DNA from: Pseudothioclava arenosa
GTDB taxonomy: Bacteria > Pseudomonadota > Alphaproteobacteria > Rhodobacterales > Rhodobacteraceae
Assembly: GCF_002358085.1 (NCBI RefSeq)
Contig: NZ_NTJD01000007.1
Location: 111,582 to 175,581 of the forward strand
Direction of reading: 5' to 3'
DNA length: 64,000 nucleotides
A program made the translations under genes and the position numbers. This document shows, piece by piece, positions 1 through 8,567 of this stretch; position 1 is the stretch's first letter, and each line of letters opens with the position of its first letter. The notes beneath the pieces are model-generated. The model saw only the letters and a list, made by a program, of their open reading frames with translations, was not told the origin of the DNA and did no database searches.

Positions 1-115
1 CGCGCTTGGTGGCGAGGGCCGCGCGAGTGTCGGTGCGATGGAGTTGGCGCATCTTGCGGATGCGCCGCGCTTCCGGCTTATGGAAACCCGGCCAATCGGT
101 GGCGATGTGCTGCAT
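1..115 (-). CDS. Partial ORF of unknown function downstream of kpsC (runs off the window edge)
   Basis: An ATG at 115 opens a frame that stays open for 38 codons to the window edge, starting 15 bases after the kpsC stop codon and in the same direction. The visible N-terminus is rich in Arg and Lys and matches no family I recognise. The position suggests another gene of the capsule operon, but a stretch this short and GC-rich can be open by chance. The opposite strand is also open here. Confidence 0.3.
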   Translation of the reverse strand, partial: MQHIATDWPGFHKPEARRIRKMRQLHRTDTRAALATKR

Positions 116-129
116 CGCTGGCTGGCTGT

Positions 130-2157
130 CTAGCGCCAAAGGTCGGCGTAAGAGGCGAAAACTCCTTGCAGTTTGGCGATCAGCCGGTTCGCGGCCGAGG
201 GGTGCGGCAGGGGGCCGTTTGCCAGTCGTTCCACGATAACTTCCGGTGGGCAGGGCAACCCGGAAACCGGGTCACGATAGCGCGGGTAGGCGATCAGCGT
301 GGCATGGGCAAGTTGCAGCAGATCGGGGCGCGTGCTGCGCCGCGCGGGGGCTGGGCTCAGGTCGCGCGTGAGGCCCCAGCCCGCATAAAACGGCATCCCG
401 GCGCAGGTAACGGGTTTGCCGCGCAGCAGAGCCTCAAAGCCGAGCAAGGAGGTCATCGTCCAGACTTCATCGACCCTGTCTATGAGTCGCCCGGGATCGC
501 ATTTCTGCAAGATTACATCCGCGAAACGGCGCGCCTCTCTTTCGGAAACTGCGCCTTTGCGCAGTCCGGCCTCAACATCGGGATGAGGTTTGAAAATGAT
601 AATTGATTGCGGATTTTGACGTCGGGTTTCCGCAAGTAATGCGAGATTTGTGCAAATCTTTTCGCTGCCAAAACGGATCGATGCATCGTCCTCAACCTGC
701 CCGGGCACCAGAATCAGATGCCCTTCAGGGAGCGCGGGCGGGGCATCGCCGATGTTGTATTTCGACAGGTTTGCTTTGCGGATCTGTGCGATCAACCGCT
801 CCACCCGATCTCGCCCGCCCGGGGGCGGCTCTTGGGCGATCAGGGCCTCCAGATCGCTGGGCCGCGTCGGGTCGTAATAGATGCCGGTCTTGTCGGTGAC
901 CAGTGAAAGGGGCGGAACCAGATCGGCGCCGAGCCCGCGTGAGCGCAGAAACCCGTCCTCGACCCGGATCAGCGGCTGCCCTGTCGCTTGGGCGGCGGCT
1001 TCGGTGGCGGCATCCAGCTTGCTGGCCCACCAGAGGGTCGGGCGCTCGGCGTTCACGCGGTCGGAAAACCGCAGGCTGGCATGTCGACCGAAAAACCGCC
1101 GCAAGGGCGCGCGTTTCCAAAGGCGCATGCCGCCCGCCGAATAGCCGAACCGGTCTTCGCGCCAGGCGCGGACTTCGGCCTCAAGCTGATCCACCGCTTC
1201 TTCGAAGCTGCAGATCCGATTGCGGCAAGGATCGAACCAGGTTGGCGCGAGAATATAGGCGGCGGCGAAAAGCTGGGCGCGCGTCAGGCGGCGCCGACGC
1301 CGTGGAACGGGGCTCTCATCCACGGTGAGACCCCAGCCCGCATAGAAGGGCTGCCCGAAGACGCGGGGTTTGTGACCCGCGAAAATCGCCTCCAGCCCGA
1401 GTTGCGAAGACACGGTATAGACCGCGATTGCGCCCTCAAGAAGCGCCCAGGGCGAGACCGGATCGGTCACCAATTCGGTGCGCTGGTCGCAATGTTCGGG
1501 GCCGAAATAGCCGCGACGATATCCGGCGCAGGTCTCGGGGTGGGTCTTGATCAGGATGCGCGCGCCCGGGTGCTCGATCTGGGCGGTGGCGAGCATCTCG
1601 CGGAAGGTCGCTGGCGTCGCGCCACCAAAGCGGACCGAGGCATCACCCTCGGTTTGGTCGATCACCAGCACGTAGCCGGGAGGTGGCGGGGGGAGGTCCG
1701 GATCAAAATTGTTGTATTTTGACAGGTTTGAGCTTTGAAGCCGGGCTACTCCAGCCCTTGCCCGTTGCAAAATCGCATGATCGTCCAACGGGGCTTCGGC
1801 AAGGATGCGCTCCAGCCGGGAGGGTTTCGAGGCGTCGAAATGGACGCCTTCGGCATCAAGCAGCAGCCCGAGCGGTGGCGCGCCGCTGCGCCCCGGATGG
1901 ATCGAACGCAGAAACGCATCCTCGACACGCAAGAGCGGCACCCCGCGCGCCTCGGCCACTTTCTCGCCGCGCGCGGCATAGGGCGAACGACCCCAGACAA
2001 CGACGCCATCCTCGGGGCCGGGCAGGCCGAGGCTTGGCGCATACCCTGCCGCGCGCAGGATCGCGCGCAGGCGGGGTTGGCGCAGGAAGCCAAGGTTATA
2101 AAAGAAAAGCCGCCGGGGCGTGGCCTCGGCGGCGTCATCTTGCGTCAGCGCATCCAT
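130..2157 (-). CDS. kpsC: Capsular polysaccharide biosynthesis protein KpsC (Kdo-linker transferase)
   Basis: KpsC adds beta-Kdo residues to the lipid anchor of ABC-transporter-dependent (group 2) capsules at the inner face of the cytoplasmic membrane. The 675-residue product shows the family's two tandem homologous halves. Each half has a VEDGFLRS/VEDAFLRS-type motif, an NLSKYN motif (NLSKYNNFD in the first half, NLSKYNIGD in the second), a V..Q.E.D.S.RFG motif and a K.HP motif (KTHPE, KPHPD), and each ends with PFYAGWGLT. I chose the ATG at 2157, which overlaps the upstream stop as TGATG, over a longer upstream extension that would run into the preceding gene. It is the last complete gene of a kpsS/kpsD-like/kpsC minus-strand set. 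Translational coupling to the upstream gene is likely. Confidence 0.93.
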   Translation of the reverse strand: MDALTQDDAAEATPRRLFFYNLGFLRQPRLRAILRAAGYAPSLGLPGPEDGVVVWGRSPYAARGEKVAEARGVPLLRVEDAFLRSIHPGRSGAPPLGLLLDAEGVHFDASKPSRLERILAEAPLDDHAILQRARAGVARLQSSNLSKYNNFDPDLPPPPPGYVLVIDQTEGDASVRFGGATPATFREMLATAQIEHPGARILIKTHPETCAGYRRGYFGPEHCDQRTELVTDPVSPWALLEGAIAVYTVSSQLGLEAIFAGHKPRVFGQPFYAGWGLTVDESPVPRRRRRLTRAQLFAAAYILAPTWFDPCRNRICSFEEAVDQLEAEVRAWREDRFGYSAGGMRLWKRAPLRRFFGRHASLRFSDRVNAERPTLWWASKLDAATEAAAQATGQPLIRVEDGFLRSRGLGADLVPPLSLVTDKTGIYYDPTRPSDLEALIAQEPPPGGRDRVERLIAQIRKANLSKYNIGDAPPALPEGHLILVPGQVEDDASIRFGSEKICTNLALLAETRRQNPQSIIIFKPHPDVEAGLRKGAVSEREARRFADVILQKCDPGRLIDRVDEVWTMTSLLGFEALLRGKPVTCAGMPFYAGWGLTRDLSPAPARRSTRPDLLQLAHATLIAYPRYRDPVSGLPCPPEVIVERLANGPLPHPSAANRLIAKLQGVFASYADLWR

Positions 2158-3290
2158 CAATTGCCGGTGGCGTTGCTGACCGTGCTGGCGGTGCCGATCG
2201 CGCCGGTCAGCACGCCCAGAGTCTTTTGCCACTGAACATAGGGGGCTTCCGTGACATAGACGGTGTCGCCGTCGCGGATGAAGAAATCGCGCGCGATGAA
2301 CAGGCCGTTCGGCTCGGTAAGGTCGAGCACGTAGATCAGCCGCTGGTCGCCGACCAGATCGTTGCGGCCCAGCACCGCCGAGGCGATCTCGGCGGTCTCG
2401 TCGCGGAACACGAAGATGCCGGTCGGATCGGCGAGATGGGTCTGCAGCCCGCCTACCGTCGCCAGCGCCTCCAGTGCCGAGAGCGTCGGCGTCTTGAAGG
2501 GCACGCGGGCTTGCGCGCCGGTCGCGCCGAGCGAGGTGAAGGCGCGGGTGTCCTCTTCGATGAGGACCACATCCCCGGCCCGCAGCGCGATGTCCATCTG
2601 CGGGTTGGTGTAGAGATCCTTGAGCCAGATCATCTCGGAATGGGCGCCGCGTTTCACGGTGATCTTGGCGACTTCGGGCTTGATCGAGACACCGCCCGCG
2701 CGCGCGATCATCGTCGAGAGCGTGCGCGTCGGGCGCTCGATCGCATAGACGCCCTGGCCGCCGATCGAGCCCATGATCGAGACCGTCGCGCCATCGCCCG
2801 CCATGCGGGTCACCATGACCTGCGGGTCGGGCGTTTGCGGGTCGAGCTTTTCGGTGATGATCCGGCGCAGCGCGTCGGGCGAGTTGCCCGCCGCCTTGAT
2901 CCGCCCGGCATAGGGCACGAAAATATAGCCCGCGCCATCGACCTGCATCTCGGTCAGGGCGGTGGCATTGGCGCCTTGCGAGGCGAGCAGCCCGTCATCG
3001 ACGTTTTCCCAGATCGTCAGCCCCAGCGTATCGCCCGGGTGGATCGTGTCCGAGCCAACGACGCCGGCATTGCGGAGGGCCGAAGAGAAGCCGAGCGAGG
3101 GCTGCTGCGCGGTCGCGCGCGCCACCGCGTCATCGACCGCGACGACAAAGGCATTGCCCTTCTTGGTCACCGATCCGGCGTAGATTTCGCGTTTGCTGGG
3201 GCCCGAGCGCGGCAGGCCGCAGGAGGCGGTGCCCATAAGCGCCGCCGTCAGGCCCGCCAGAACGGCCCTTCGGTTGGTCATCGATTTCAC
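2157..3290 (-). CDS. Polysaccharide export outer-membrane lipoprotein (KpsD/Wza/BexD-like)
   Basis: Probable outer-membrane component for capsule export, with a polysaccharide-export domain followed by SLBB-type beta-grasp repeats. The N-terminus has two Arg, a hydrophobic stretch and a Cys about 24 residues in (TASC), consistent with a lipoprotein signal although the -3 residue is Thr. The start taken is a GTG at 3290 because GAGGAG lies 8 bases upstream. An ATG three codons later (3281) is the alternative. The gene overlaps kpsC by one base and follows kpsS after an 82-base gap. It is about 377 residues, the usual size for BexD/CtrA-type proteins, and shorter than enterobacterial KpsD. It should act with the KpsE- and KpsT-like proteins encoded near 32.7-35.0 kb. 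Confidence 0.9.
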   Translation of the reverse strand: MKSMTNRRAVLAGLTAALMGTASCGLPRSGPSKREIYAGSVTKKGNAFVVAVDDAVARATAQQPSLGFSSALRNAGVVGSDTIHPGDTLGLTIWENVDDGLLASQGANATALTEMQVDGAGYIFVPYAGRIKAAGNSPDALRRIITEKLDPQTPDPQVMVTRMAGDGATVSIMGSIGGQGVYAIERPTRTLSTMIARAGGVSIKPEVAKITVKRGAHSEMIWLKDLYTNPQMDIALRAGDVVLIEEDTRAFTSLGATGAQARVPFKTPTLSALEALATVGGLQTHLADPTGIFVFRDETAEIASAVLGRNDLVGDQRLIYVLDLTEPNGLFIARDFFIRDGDTVYVTEAPYVQWQKTLGVLTGAIGTASTVSNATGN

Positions 3291-3372
3291 TGCTCGAGCT
3301 CCTCTTTGCGGGATGCTGATTGTTGTTTTGCCCGCAACTCTACTGAAAAGCGAGAAAAATTTCCAGCAAGAC

Positions 3373-4659
3373 CTAGCGGACGACGCGTAACTGTTGCCGC
3401 GGTGTCGCGTTGCCGGTGATCAGCGCGTCATAGGGATCTTGCGCGTCCAGCATCATGTCGACGACCTGGCGCAGCAGTGTGCGCCGGCCGCGCGCCGAAT
3501 AGAATCCGCCGGGCACCTGGCTGGTCTCCAGCAGGAAGTGGCGGTAGTCGCGATAGGCGCGGCTGTCGGGGCGGCGGGGGGCGGCGAAGAACTCGGGCAG
3601 AGGCTGATCGGAGACGAACTCGGGCTTGGAAAACACCGCCCGCCCATAGGCCTTGAGCGGCAGTCCGCGCCAGAGCGCCTGCTGCGCGGCGGTGGAATTC
3701 ACCGTCACCGCCGAGCGTGCCTGCGCCAAGAGCCCCGCGAGCTTGCCGCCGCGGACGAAATGCACACGGCCTTTCAGCCCGTGGCGCGCGGTCGCCTGCC
3801 GGATCGCCTGCGGGATCGGCGCGCGCCCGTCTTCGAGCGGATGGGCCTTGAACACGAGGTGATGATGGCCGGGCGCTCCGGCGGCAAACCCCGCCATCAC
3901 CTCGTCGATAAACTCGGTCTGCGAGGCGAAATCGGAATGCGCGCGAAAGCTCGCGTCATGTTCCAGCTGCATCAGCACGAGGTGATAGGGAAAACCGCTA
4001 CGCTTGATCCGGGCCGTGGCCAGCCAGCGCTCGGCGATATGCAGCGGCAGGTAGGCGAGGCGGCGCAGATAGAGGCGAAACTCGTCAAGTACGGTGAGGC
4101 CGCGATGCGGGCGAAACGCGCGATAGGCGCCGTTCTGCACCATCACGAAGAAATGGTAGAGCGCGCCGTAGAAGATATGCTGGCGCATGTCGCCCCAGCG
4201 CGGGGGCGCGTCGGGAAACTCGATTTCCGATTGCGCCAGCGCCGCGCGCATCTGGGGCACCGTCATCTCCATCAGCCGCGAATGCCCGTTCGAGCCGCCG
4301 CGCTCATAGCTGACCCAATAGGGCCGCAGGTAACCCTCTTCGAAGACATGCACGGTGATCCCGGCGGCGCGGGCGGCGGCCACCGCCTCGGCGTGGATCG
4401 GCCGGGTGTCGCCGTAAAGCACGAGGTCGGTGATCTGTTTCTCGGCGAGGATTTCACCCAGCCGCGCCGGCCAGGCCTCGGGCGTGCCGTCGTAGCGCAG
4501 GAACGAGGCGCGGTGGCGCCAGAACACCTCGTCGCCGCGGTTGAAGCCCGCGCGCCAGACCGTGCATCCCGCCGCACGCAGCATTGCGCCGAGCCGGTCG
4601 AAGAAGGGCCCGTGCGGGCCCTGCAGCATCAGGAAGGAGCGATGGGCGAAACGGGTCAT
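3373..4659 (-). CDS. kpsS: Capsule polysaccharide biosynthesis protein KpsS (initiating Kdo transferase)
   Basis: KpsS-type enzymes start the beta-Kdo linker on lyso-phosphatidylglycerol for group 2 capsules. The N-terminal LMLQGPHGPFF motif, the LVLYGDTRP and VFEEGYLRPYW motifs, and the C-terminal FKAHPLEDGR and NSTAAQQALWRGLP motifs are characteristic. The ATG at 4659 (MTRFAHRS) is preferred. An upstream in-frame start at 4695 would add 12 residues. It is the first gene of the left capsule block and is divergent from ribE, with about 230 bases between them. No promoter could be assigned with confidence in that gap. Confidence 0.92.
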   Translation of the reverse strand: MTRFAHRSFLMLQGPHGPFFDRLGAMLRAAGCTVWRAGFNRGDEVFWRHRASFLRYDGTPEAWPARLGEILAEKQITDLVLYGDTRPIHAEAVAAARAAGITVHVFEEGYLRPYWVSYERGGSNGHSRLMEMTVPQMRAALAQSEIEFPDAPPRWGDMRQHIFYGALYHFFVMVQNGAYRAFRPHRGLTVLDEFRLYLRRLAYLPLHIAERWLATARIKRSGFPYHLVLMQLEHDASFRAHSDFASQTEFIDEVMAGFAAGAPGHHHLVFKAHPLEDGRAPIPQAIRQATARHGLKGRVHFVRGGKLAGLLAQARSAVTVNSTAAQQALWRGLPLKAYGRAVFSKPEFVSDQPLPEFFAAPRRPDSRAYRDYRHFLLETSQVPGGFYSARGRRTLLRQVVDMMLDAQDPYDALITGNATPRQQLRVVR

Positions 4660-4886
4660 CTGCCAGTCCGGTCGGTTCAGGGTGTTCTGCGGCAAAATCG
4701 AGGCCTTGTCACGGTTTACTGGTGCCTCGAGGCGCCCTTACACGAGGTAAACAGGTCTGATCCGTGCGAAAATGGGAGAATCGCTCTGCTCTGACGCAGG
4801 GTCGCAGTGTGCAGGCTGGCAAGGCGCGGCCCTTGCGCGGGGGGGCGACGCGAGCTAGGCAGGGGCAGCAAAGAAAGGGAAGTGCG

Positions 4887-5477
4887 ATGTTCACCGGGAT
4901 CATCACCGATATCGGCGAAGTGCTGGAGTTGGAACAGGCGGGCGACCTGCGCGCGCGGATCGGCTGCGCCTATGACATGGAGGGCGTCGATATCGGCGCC
5001 TCGATCGCCTGCAACGGCGTGTGCCTGACGGTGATCTCGAAGGGCGCCGACTGGTTCGACGTGCAGATCTCGGCCGAGAGCGTCGCCAAGACCAATATCG
5101 GCGACTGGGCCGTGGGCGCGCGGCTCAATCTTGAACGTGCGCTGAAGGTCGGTGACGAGCTGGGCGGGCATATCGTCTCGGGCCATGTCGATGGCGTGGC
5201 CGAGATCGTCGCAATGACCGACGAGGGCGACAGCACCCGGTTCACCTTCCGCGCCCCCGAGACGCTGGCGCGTTTTATAGCGCCCAAGGGGTCGGTCGCG
5301 CTGAATGGCACGTCGCTCACGGTCAACGAAGTGTCGGGCTGCGATTTCGGCGTGAACATCATTCCGCATACCAAGGCGGTGACGATCTGGGGCAGGGCCC
5401 AAGTGGGCGACCGGATCAACCTCGAAATTGATACGCTCGCGCGCTATGTCGCGCGGTTGCAGGAGTGGAATGCATGA
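4887..5477 (+). CDS. ribE: Riboflavin synthase, alpha chain
   Basis: Catalyses the last step of riboflavin synthesis, the dismutation of two 6,7-dimethyl-8-ribityllumazines, in the cytosol. The start MFTGIITDIGEV is canonical. The protein (196 residues) has the two repeated lumazine-binding barrels with the motifs GVCLTV, SGHVDG and SLTVNEV. An AAAGGGAAG ribosome-binding site precedes the ATG at 4887. In-frame upstream codons back to 4764 are not family sequence. It overlaps ribB by four bases (ATGA). ribD, often found upstream in related genomes, is not here; the next gene upstream is the divergent kpsS. Confidence 0.96.
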   Translation: MFTGIITDIGEVLELEQAGDLRARIGCAYDMEGVDIGASIACNGVCLTVISKGADWFDVQISAESVAKTNIGDWAVGARLNLERALKVGDELGGHIVSGHVDGVAEIVAMTDEGDSTRFTFRAPETLARFIAPKGSVALNGTSLTVNEVSGCDFGVNIIPHTKAVTIWGRAQVGDRINLEIDTLARYVARLQEWNA

Positions 5478-6628
5478 CGGAGGCCAAGCCCAAGCCGGTC
5501 GATAAATCGGGAACCCATGACGTTCCGGGGGCTGTCGAGGAAAGCCTGCGCGCGGCGATCGCGCCGACCGAGGAGATCATCGCCGAGGCCCGCGCCGGGC
5601 GTCTGGTGATCCTGGTCGATCACGAGGACCGCGAGAACGAGGGCGACCTCTATATTCCGGCCGAGAAATGCACCCCCGAGGCGGTGAATTTCATGGCCAC
5701 CCATGGTCGCGGCCTGATCTGCCTGCCCTTGCCGGCTGAGCGCGTCGATCAGCTGGGCCTTGCGCCGATGGTGCGCGCCAATGCGATGCGCCATGAGACC
5801 GCCTTCACCGTCTCGATCGAGGCGCGCGAGGGGATCTCGACCGGCATTTCCGCGCATGACCGCGCCCAGACGATCGCGGTCGCCATCGACCCGCGCAAGG
5901 GGCCGCAGGATCTGGCCAGCCCCGGCCATATCTTCCCGCTGCGCGCGCGCGAAGGCGGCGTGCTGGTGCGCGCGGGCCATACCGAGGCCGCCACCGATGT
6001 GGCGCGTCTGGCGGGGCTCTATCCGGCCGGTGTGATCTGCGAAATCATGGGCGATGACGGCCACATGCTGCGCCTGCCCGGGCTGATCGAGTTCGGCAAG
6101 AAACACGGGCTCAAGATCGGCACGATTTCCGACCTGATCGCCTATCGCCGCCGCCACGACAACCTCGTGCGCGAGATGAAGCGGCTGGCGGTGAGCTCAA
6201 GCCATGGCGGCGACTGGGAGATGCGCGTCTTCACCGATCAGGCCGAGGGCGTCGACCACATCGTGCTGGTCAAGGGCGACATCACCACCCCCGAGCCGGT
6301 TCTGGTGCGCACCCATTCGCTGAATGTGCTCGATGACGTGCTGGGCATCGGCGCGGGCACCGGCGACGAGGTCCGCCGCGCGATGGAAATCGTGGCCGCC
6401 GAAGGGCGTGGCGCGGTCTGCCTGTTCCGCGACCCGTCGGCGAAACTCCTGCGCGAAGAGGAAAAGGGCCCGCGCACGATCAAACAGATCGGCCTTGGCT
6501 CGCAGATCCTGTCCTCGATGGGGCTGCATGACCTGATCCTGCTGACCGACAATCCGCAGACGAAATATGTGGGTCTCGATGCCTATGGGCTGCGCATCGT
6601 GGGTACCCGCCCGATCACGGAGGGCTGA
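5474..6628 (+). CDS. ribB: 3,4-dihydroxy-2-butanone 4-phosphate synthase with degenerate GTP cyclohydrolase II domain
   Basis: Makes the four-carbon precursor of riboflavin from ribulose 5-phosphate. The N-terminal 230 residues hold the intact synthase domain ([10 protein letters not shown] acidic loop, [21 protein letters not shown]). The C-terminal half is homologous to RibA, but the zinc-binding Cys triad is gone: where RibA reads HS.C.TGD...S.RCDCG this protein reads [20 protein letters not shown] cyclohydrolase II activity is therefore not expected from it. The ATG at 5474 overlaps the ribE stop (ATGA), so I prefer it to an ATG at 5465. Length is 384 residues. Confidence 0.95.
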   Translation: MTEAKPKPVDKSGTHDVPGAVEESLRAAIAPTEEIIAEARAGRLVILVDHEDRENEGDLYIPAEKCTPEAVNFMATHGRGLICLPLPAERVDQLGLAPMVRANAMRHETAFTVSIEAREGISTGISAHDRAQTIAVAIDPRKGPQDLASPGHIFPLRAREGGVLVRAGHTEAATDVARLAGLYPAGVICEIMGDDGHMLRLPGLIEFGKKHGLKIGTISDLIAYRRRHDNLVREMKRLAVSSSHGGDWEMRVFTDQAEGVDHIVLVKGDITTPEPVLVRTHSLNVLDDVLGIGAGTGDEVRRAMEIVAAEGRGAVCLFRDPSAKLLREEEKGPRTIKQIGLGSQILSSMGLHDLILLTDNPQTKYVGLDAYGLRIVGTRPITEG

Positions 6629-6631
6629 GAC

Positions 6632-7183
6632 ATGGCCGGAACTGAAACCCATTACGTCCTCGACCTGCCGCAATTCGACAAGCCGGTGCGGCTCCTGATC
6701 GTGGTCGCGCCCTATTACAAGGACATCGCCGACAATCTGGTGGCGGGCGCGCGCGCCGTGGCCGAGAAGGCCGGCGCCGTGGCGGACCTGATCGAGGTGC
6801 CCGGTGCGCTTGAAATCCCGACCGCGATCGGCATGGCCTCGCGGATGGCCGATTACGACGGCTTCGTCGCGCTGGGCTGCGTGATCCGCGGCGAGACCAC
6901 GCATTACGACACCGTCTGCAACGACAGCTCGCGCGGGCTGACGTTGCTGGGGCTGCAAGGCGTGGCCATCGGCAACGGCATCCTGACCGTCGAAAACCGC
7001 AAGCAGGCCGAAGTGCGCGCCGATCCGGCCGATATGGACAAGGGCGGCGGGGCTGCCGCTGCGGCCTTGCATCTTATCGCATTGTCGCGCAAATGGGCGG
7101 GCCGCACGAAAGGCATCGGCTTCAAACCGCAAGGTGAGTCGTTCCGCATCGCCGGCGAGACTGAAGGACCGACCACAGCATGA
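6632..7183 (+). CDS. ribH: 6,7-dimethyl-8-ribityllumazine synthase
   Basis: Condenses the ribityl-aminouracil with the RibB product, giving the substrate of RibE. Motifs VVAPYYKDIADNL, EVPGALEIP, GCVIRGETTHYD and GNGILTVEN are those of the family, and the catalytic His is in ETTHYD. The 183-residue length is slightly longer than the minimal enzyme because of a C-terminal extension after the KGGGAAAAAL helix. It starts 3 bases after ribB and overlaps nusB by four bases (ATGA), so the riboflavin genes and nusB form one transcription unit. Confidence 0.96.
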   Translation: MAGTETHYVLDLPQFDKPVRLLIVVAPYYKDIADNLVAGARAVAEKAGAVADLIEVPGALEIPTAIGMASRMADYDGFVALGCVIRGETTHYDTVCNDSSRGLTLLGLQGVAIGNGILTVENRKQAEVRADPADMDKGGGAAAAALHLIALSRKWAGRTKGIGFKPQGESFRIAGETEGPTTA

Positions 7184-7692
7184 CCGAAGACACCACGCCC
7201 GAAACCCCGGACGAGAAACCGCGCAAGCCGACCCTCGCCGAGAAGCGCCAGATGAAATCCGCCGCCCGCCTCTATGCGGTGCAGGCGCTGTTTCAGATGG
7301 AGGCCGCCGGGCATGGCGTGGACCGCGTTGCGCGCGAATTCGAAAGCTATCGTTTCGGCGCCGTGGATGAGGATGGCACCGAGATGGCCGAGGGCGATGC
7401 GAACCTGTTCCGCCGCCTGCTCGACGATGCGGTGATGTGGCAGGCCAAGATCGACCAGGCGACCGACCGGGCGCTGGTCGCGGCCTGGCCGATCGACCGG
7501 ATCGACCCGGTGCTGCGCGCGCTGTTCCGGGCCGCGGGCGCCGAGCTGGTCACCCCCGCGACGCCGCCCAAGGTGGTCATCACCGAGTTCGTCGATGTCG
7601 CGCGCGCCTTCTTCCCCGAAGGCAAAGAGCCGAAATTCGTCAACGCGGTGCTCGATCACATGGCACGCGCGCTGCGCCCCGAGGCATTCTGA
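7180..7692 (+). CDS. nusB: Transcription antitermination factor NusB
   Basis: RNA-binding partner of NusE in rRNA antitermination complexes. The 170-residue protein has the family pattern RLYAVQALFQME near the N-terminus, IDRIDPVLRALFRAAGAEL in the middle and the C-terminal VITEFVDVARAF and KFVNAVLDHMAR. It starts inside the ribH stop codon (ATGA). ribH-nusB linkage is common in proteobacteria. Confidence 0.95.
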   Translation: MTEDTTPETPDEKPRKPTLAEKRQMKSAARLYAVQALFQMEAAGHGVDRVAREFESYRFGAVDEDGTEMAEGDANLFRRLLDDAVMWQAKIDQATDRALVAAWPIDRIDPVLRALFRAAGAELVTPATPPKVVITEFVDVARAFFPEGKEPKFVNAVLDHMARALRPEAF

Positions 7693-7802
7693 GCCGGTTT
7701 TCGCCGGATTTCCCCGGATTTAGCCCTGCGGCGAGATTGCGCGTTTGAATCCGCGCGGGCTGCGCTTACATTTATAACAGATCCATTTCAGGAGAATCTG
7801 TC

Positions 7803-8135
7803 ATGCCGGAGCTTGTCCGCCTGTACATCAAGAACGTGATCATCGGTTTCGGCTTGGCCGTGGCCTTCGTGGGCATGCTCTTGTGGTTCAACGTCGCGAA
7901 CCTCTGGCACCTGATCTCGACCTCGGACATCGGCTATATCGCGGTGGCGCTGCTTCTGGTGTTCAACACGGTGGTGTTCGCAGGCGTGCAATTCGCCATC
8001 GTCATCATGCGCATGGCCGAGGATGAGACGCCCGGCGGCGGCAAGCGCGATGCGATCCCGACGGTGGATGCCGCGCAGATGGTGGCCGTTCCGGTGCCGG
8101 TCGAAAAATCCGCACGCGTTCAGACCCGCCGCTAA
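7803..8135 (+). CDS. Small two-span membrane protein of unknown function
   Basis: A 110-residue protein with two hydrophobic segments (about residues 10-32 and 43-68) and a polar C-terminal tail, so probably an inner-membrane protein with the tail exposed. AGGAG lies 8 bases before the ATG. I do not recognise a functional family. It follows nusB after 110 bases and is ended by a strong terminator, so it may have its own promoter or be the last gene of the rib-nusB unit. Confidence 0.8.
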   Translation: MPELVRLYIKNVIIGFGLAVAFVGMLLWFNVANLWHLISTSDIGYIAVALLLVFNTVVFAGVQFAIVIMRMAEDETPGGGKRDAIPTVDAAQMVAVPVPVEKSARVQTRR

Positions 8136-8156
8136 GCTCGCGCTCCGCGCCGTCAG

Positions 8157-8182
8157 GCCCTCCGCCCTCGCGGGGGGCTTTT
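8157..8182 (+). terminator. Rho-independent terminator after the small membrane protein gene
   Basis: GCCCTCCGC pairs with GCGGGGGGC (9 bp, one G-T wobble) around a CCTC loop and is followed by TTTT at 8179-8182. It lies 22 bases after the stop codon at 8135. Confidence 0.85.
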
Positions 8183-8462
8183 GCATGTGAACCGGGGGGA
8201 TGCGGTGGCGGAAACCGCAGCAGCCGTGAAGGCGTGAATTTCCCGAGAGCCTGACTAAATCAGGTGGGAGCCGGGTAACGAGACCAGGATCTCGACAGAG
8301 CCAGCCCCCTCGGAAATGCTTATCGGCCACTGGAAAAGGGCCTTGCACGCACAGAGCAGTAACCGCCTCGATCCAGATAGGAGCGCCGGGGCGCCTTGGC
8401 AAGAGGGCAGGGGGCTGCGCCCCGCGTTGCGGCGCTATCTGCCGAAAGAACGGCGTTTTTCA
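8183..8462 (+). ncRNA. Structured non-coding region, candidate small RNA of unknown family
   Basis: The gap 8136-8567 holds no convincing gene. Within it several nested hairpins can be read by eye: TGCGGT/ACCGCA (about 8201-8219), CCTGA/TCAGG with loop CTAAA (about 8250-8264), CGAGA/TCTCG with loop CCAGGA (about 8279-8294), and a longer arm in which AATTTCCCGAG (about 8237) can pair with CTCGGAAAT (about 8310). A weak terminator-like hairpin GCCG-AAAGAA-CGGC followed by GTTTTT ends at 8460. Fragments such as GCTTATCGGCCACTGG recall known structured RNAs, but I could not fit cobalamin, FMN, 6S, tmRNA, SRP or RNase P consensus. Strand is uncertain; plus is suggested by the T-tract. Confidence 0.35.
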
Positions 8463-8567
8463 CCTCATACTCAGGTTTGAGACCCGCCTCCTCTAACTCT
8501 CAGTCGATAGGGTGCGCGCGAAGGCGGCCCTAATTTGCCCGGAGAACACAAGGCCGAGGCAGATTCC

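Noticed and set aside
4660..4886. FMN riboswitch upstream of ribE
   Set aside because: The gap lacks the conserved RFN-box blocks (AGGG...GTGAAA...CCGAC type), so no riboswitch is called.
8183..8462. Cobalamin riboswitch, 6S RNA, RNase P or tmRNA in the structured gap
   Set aside because: Short matches (GCCACTGG, GCCGGGTAACG, GCTTATCGGCC) occur, but the order and the other conserved blocks of each family are absent. I left it as an unassigned structured region.
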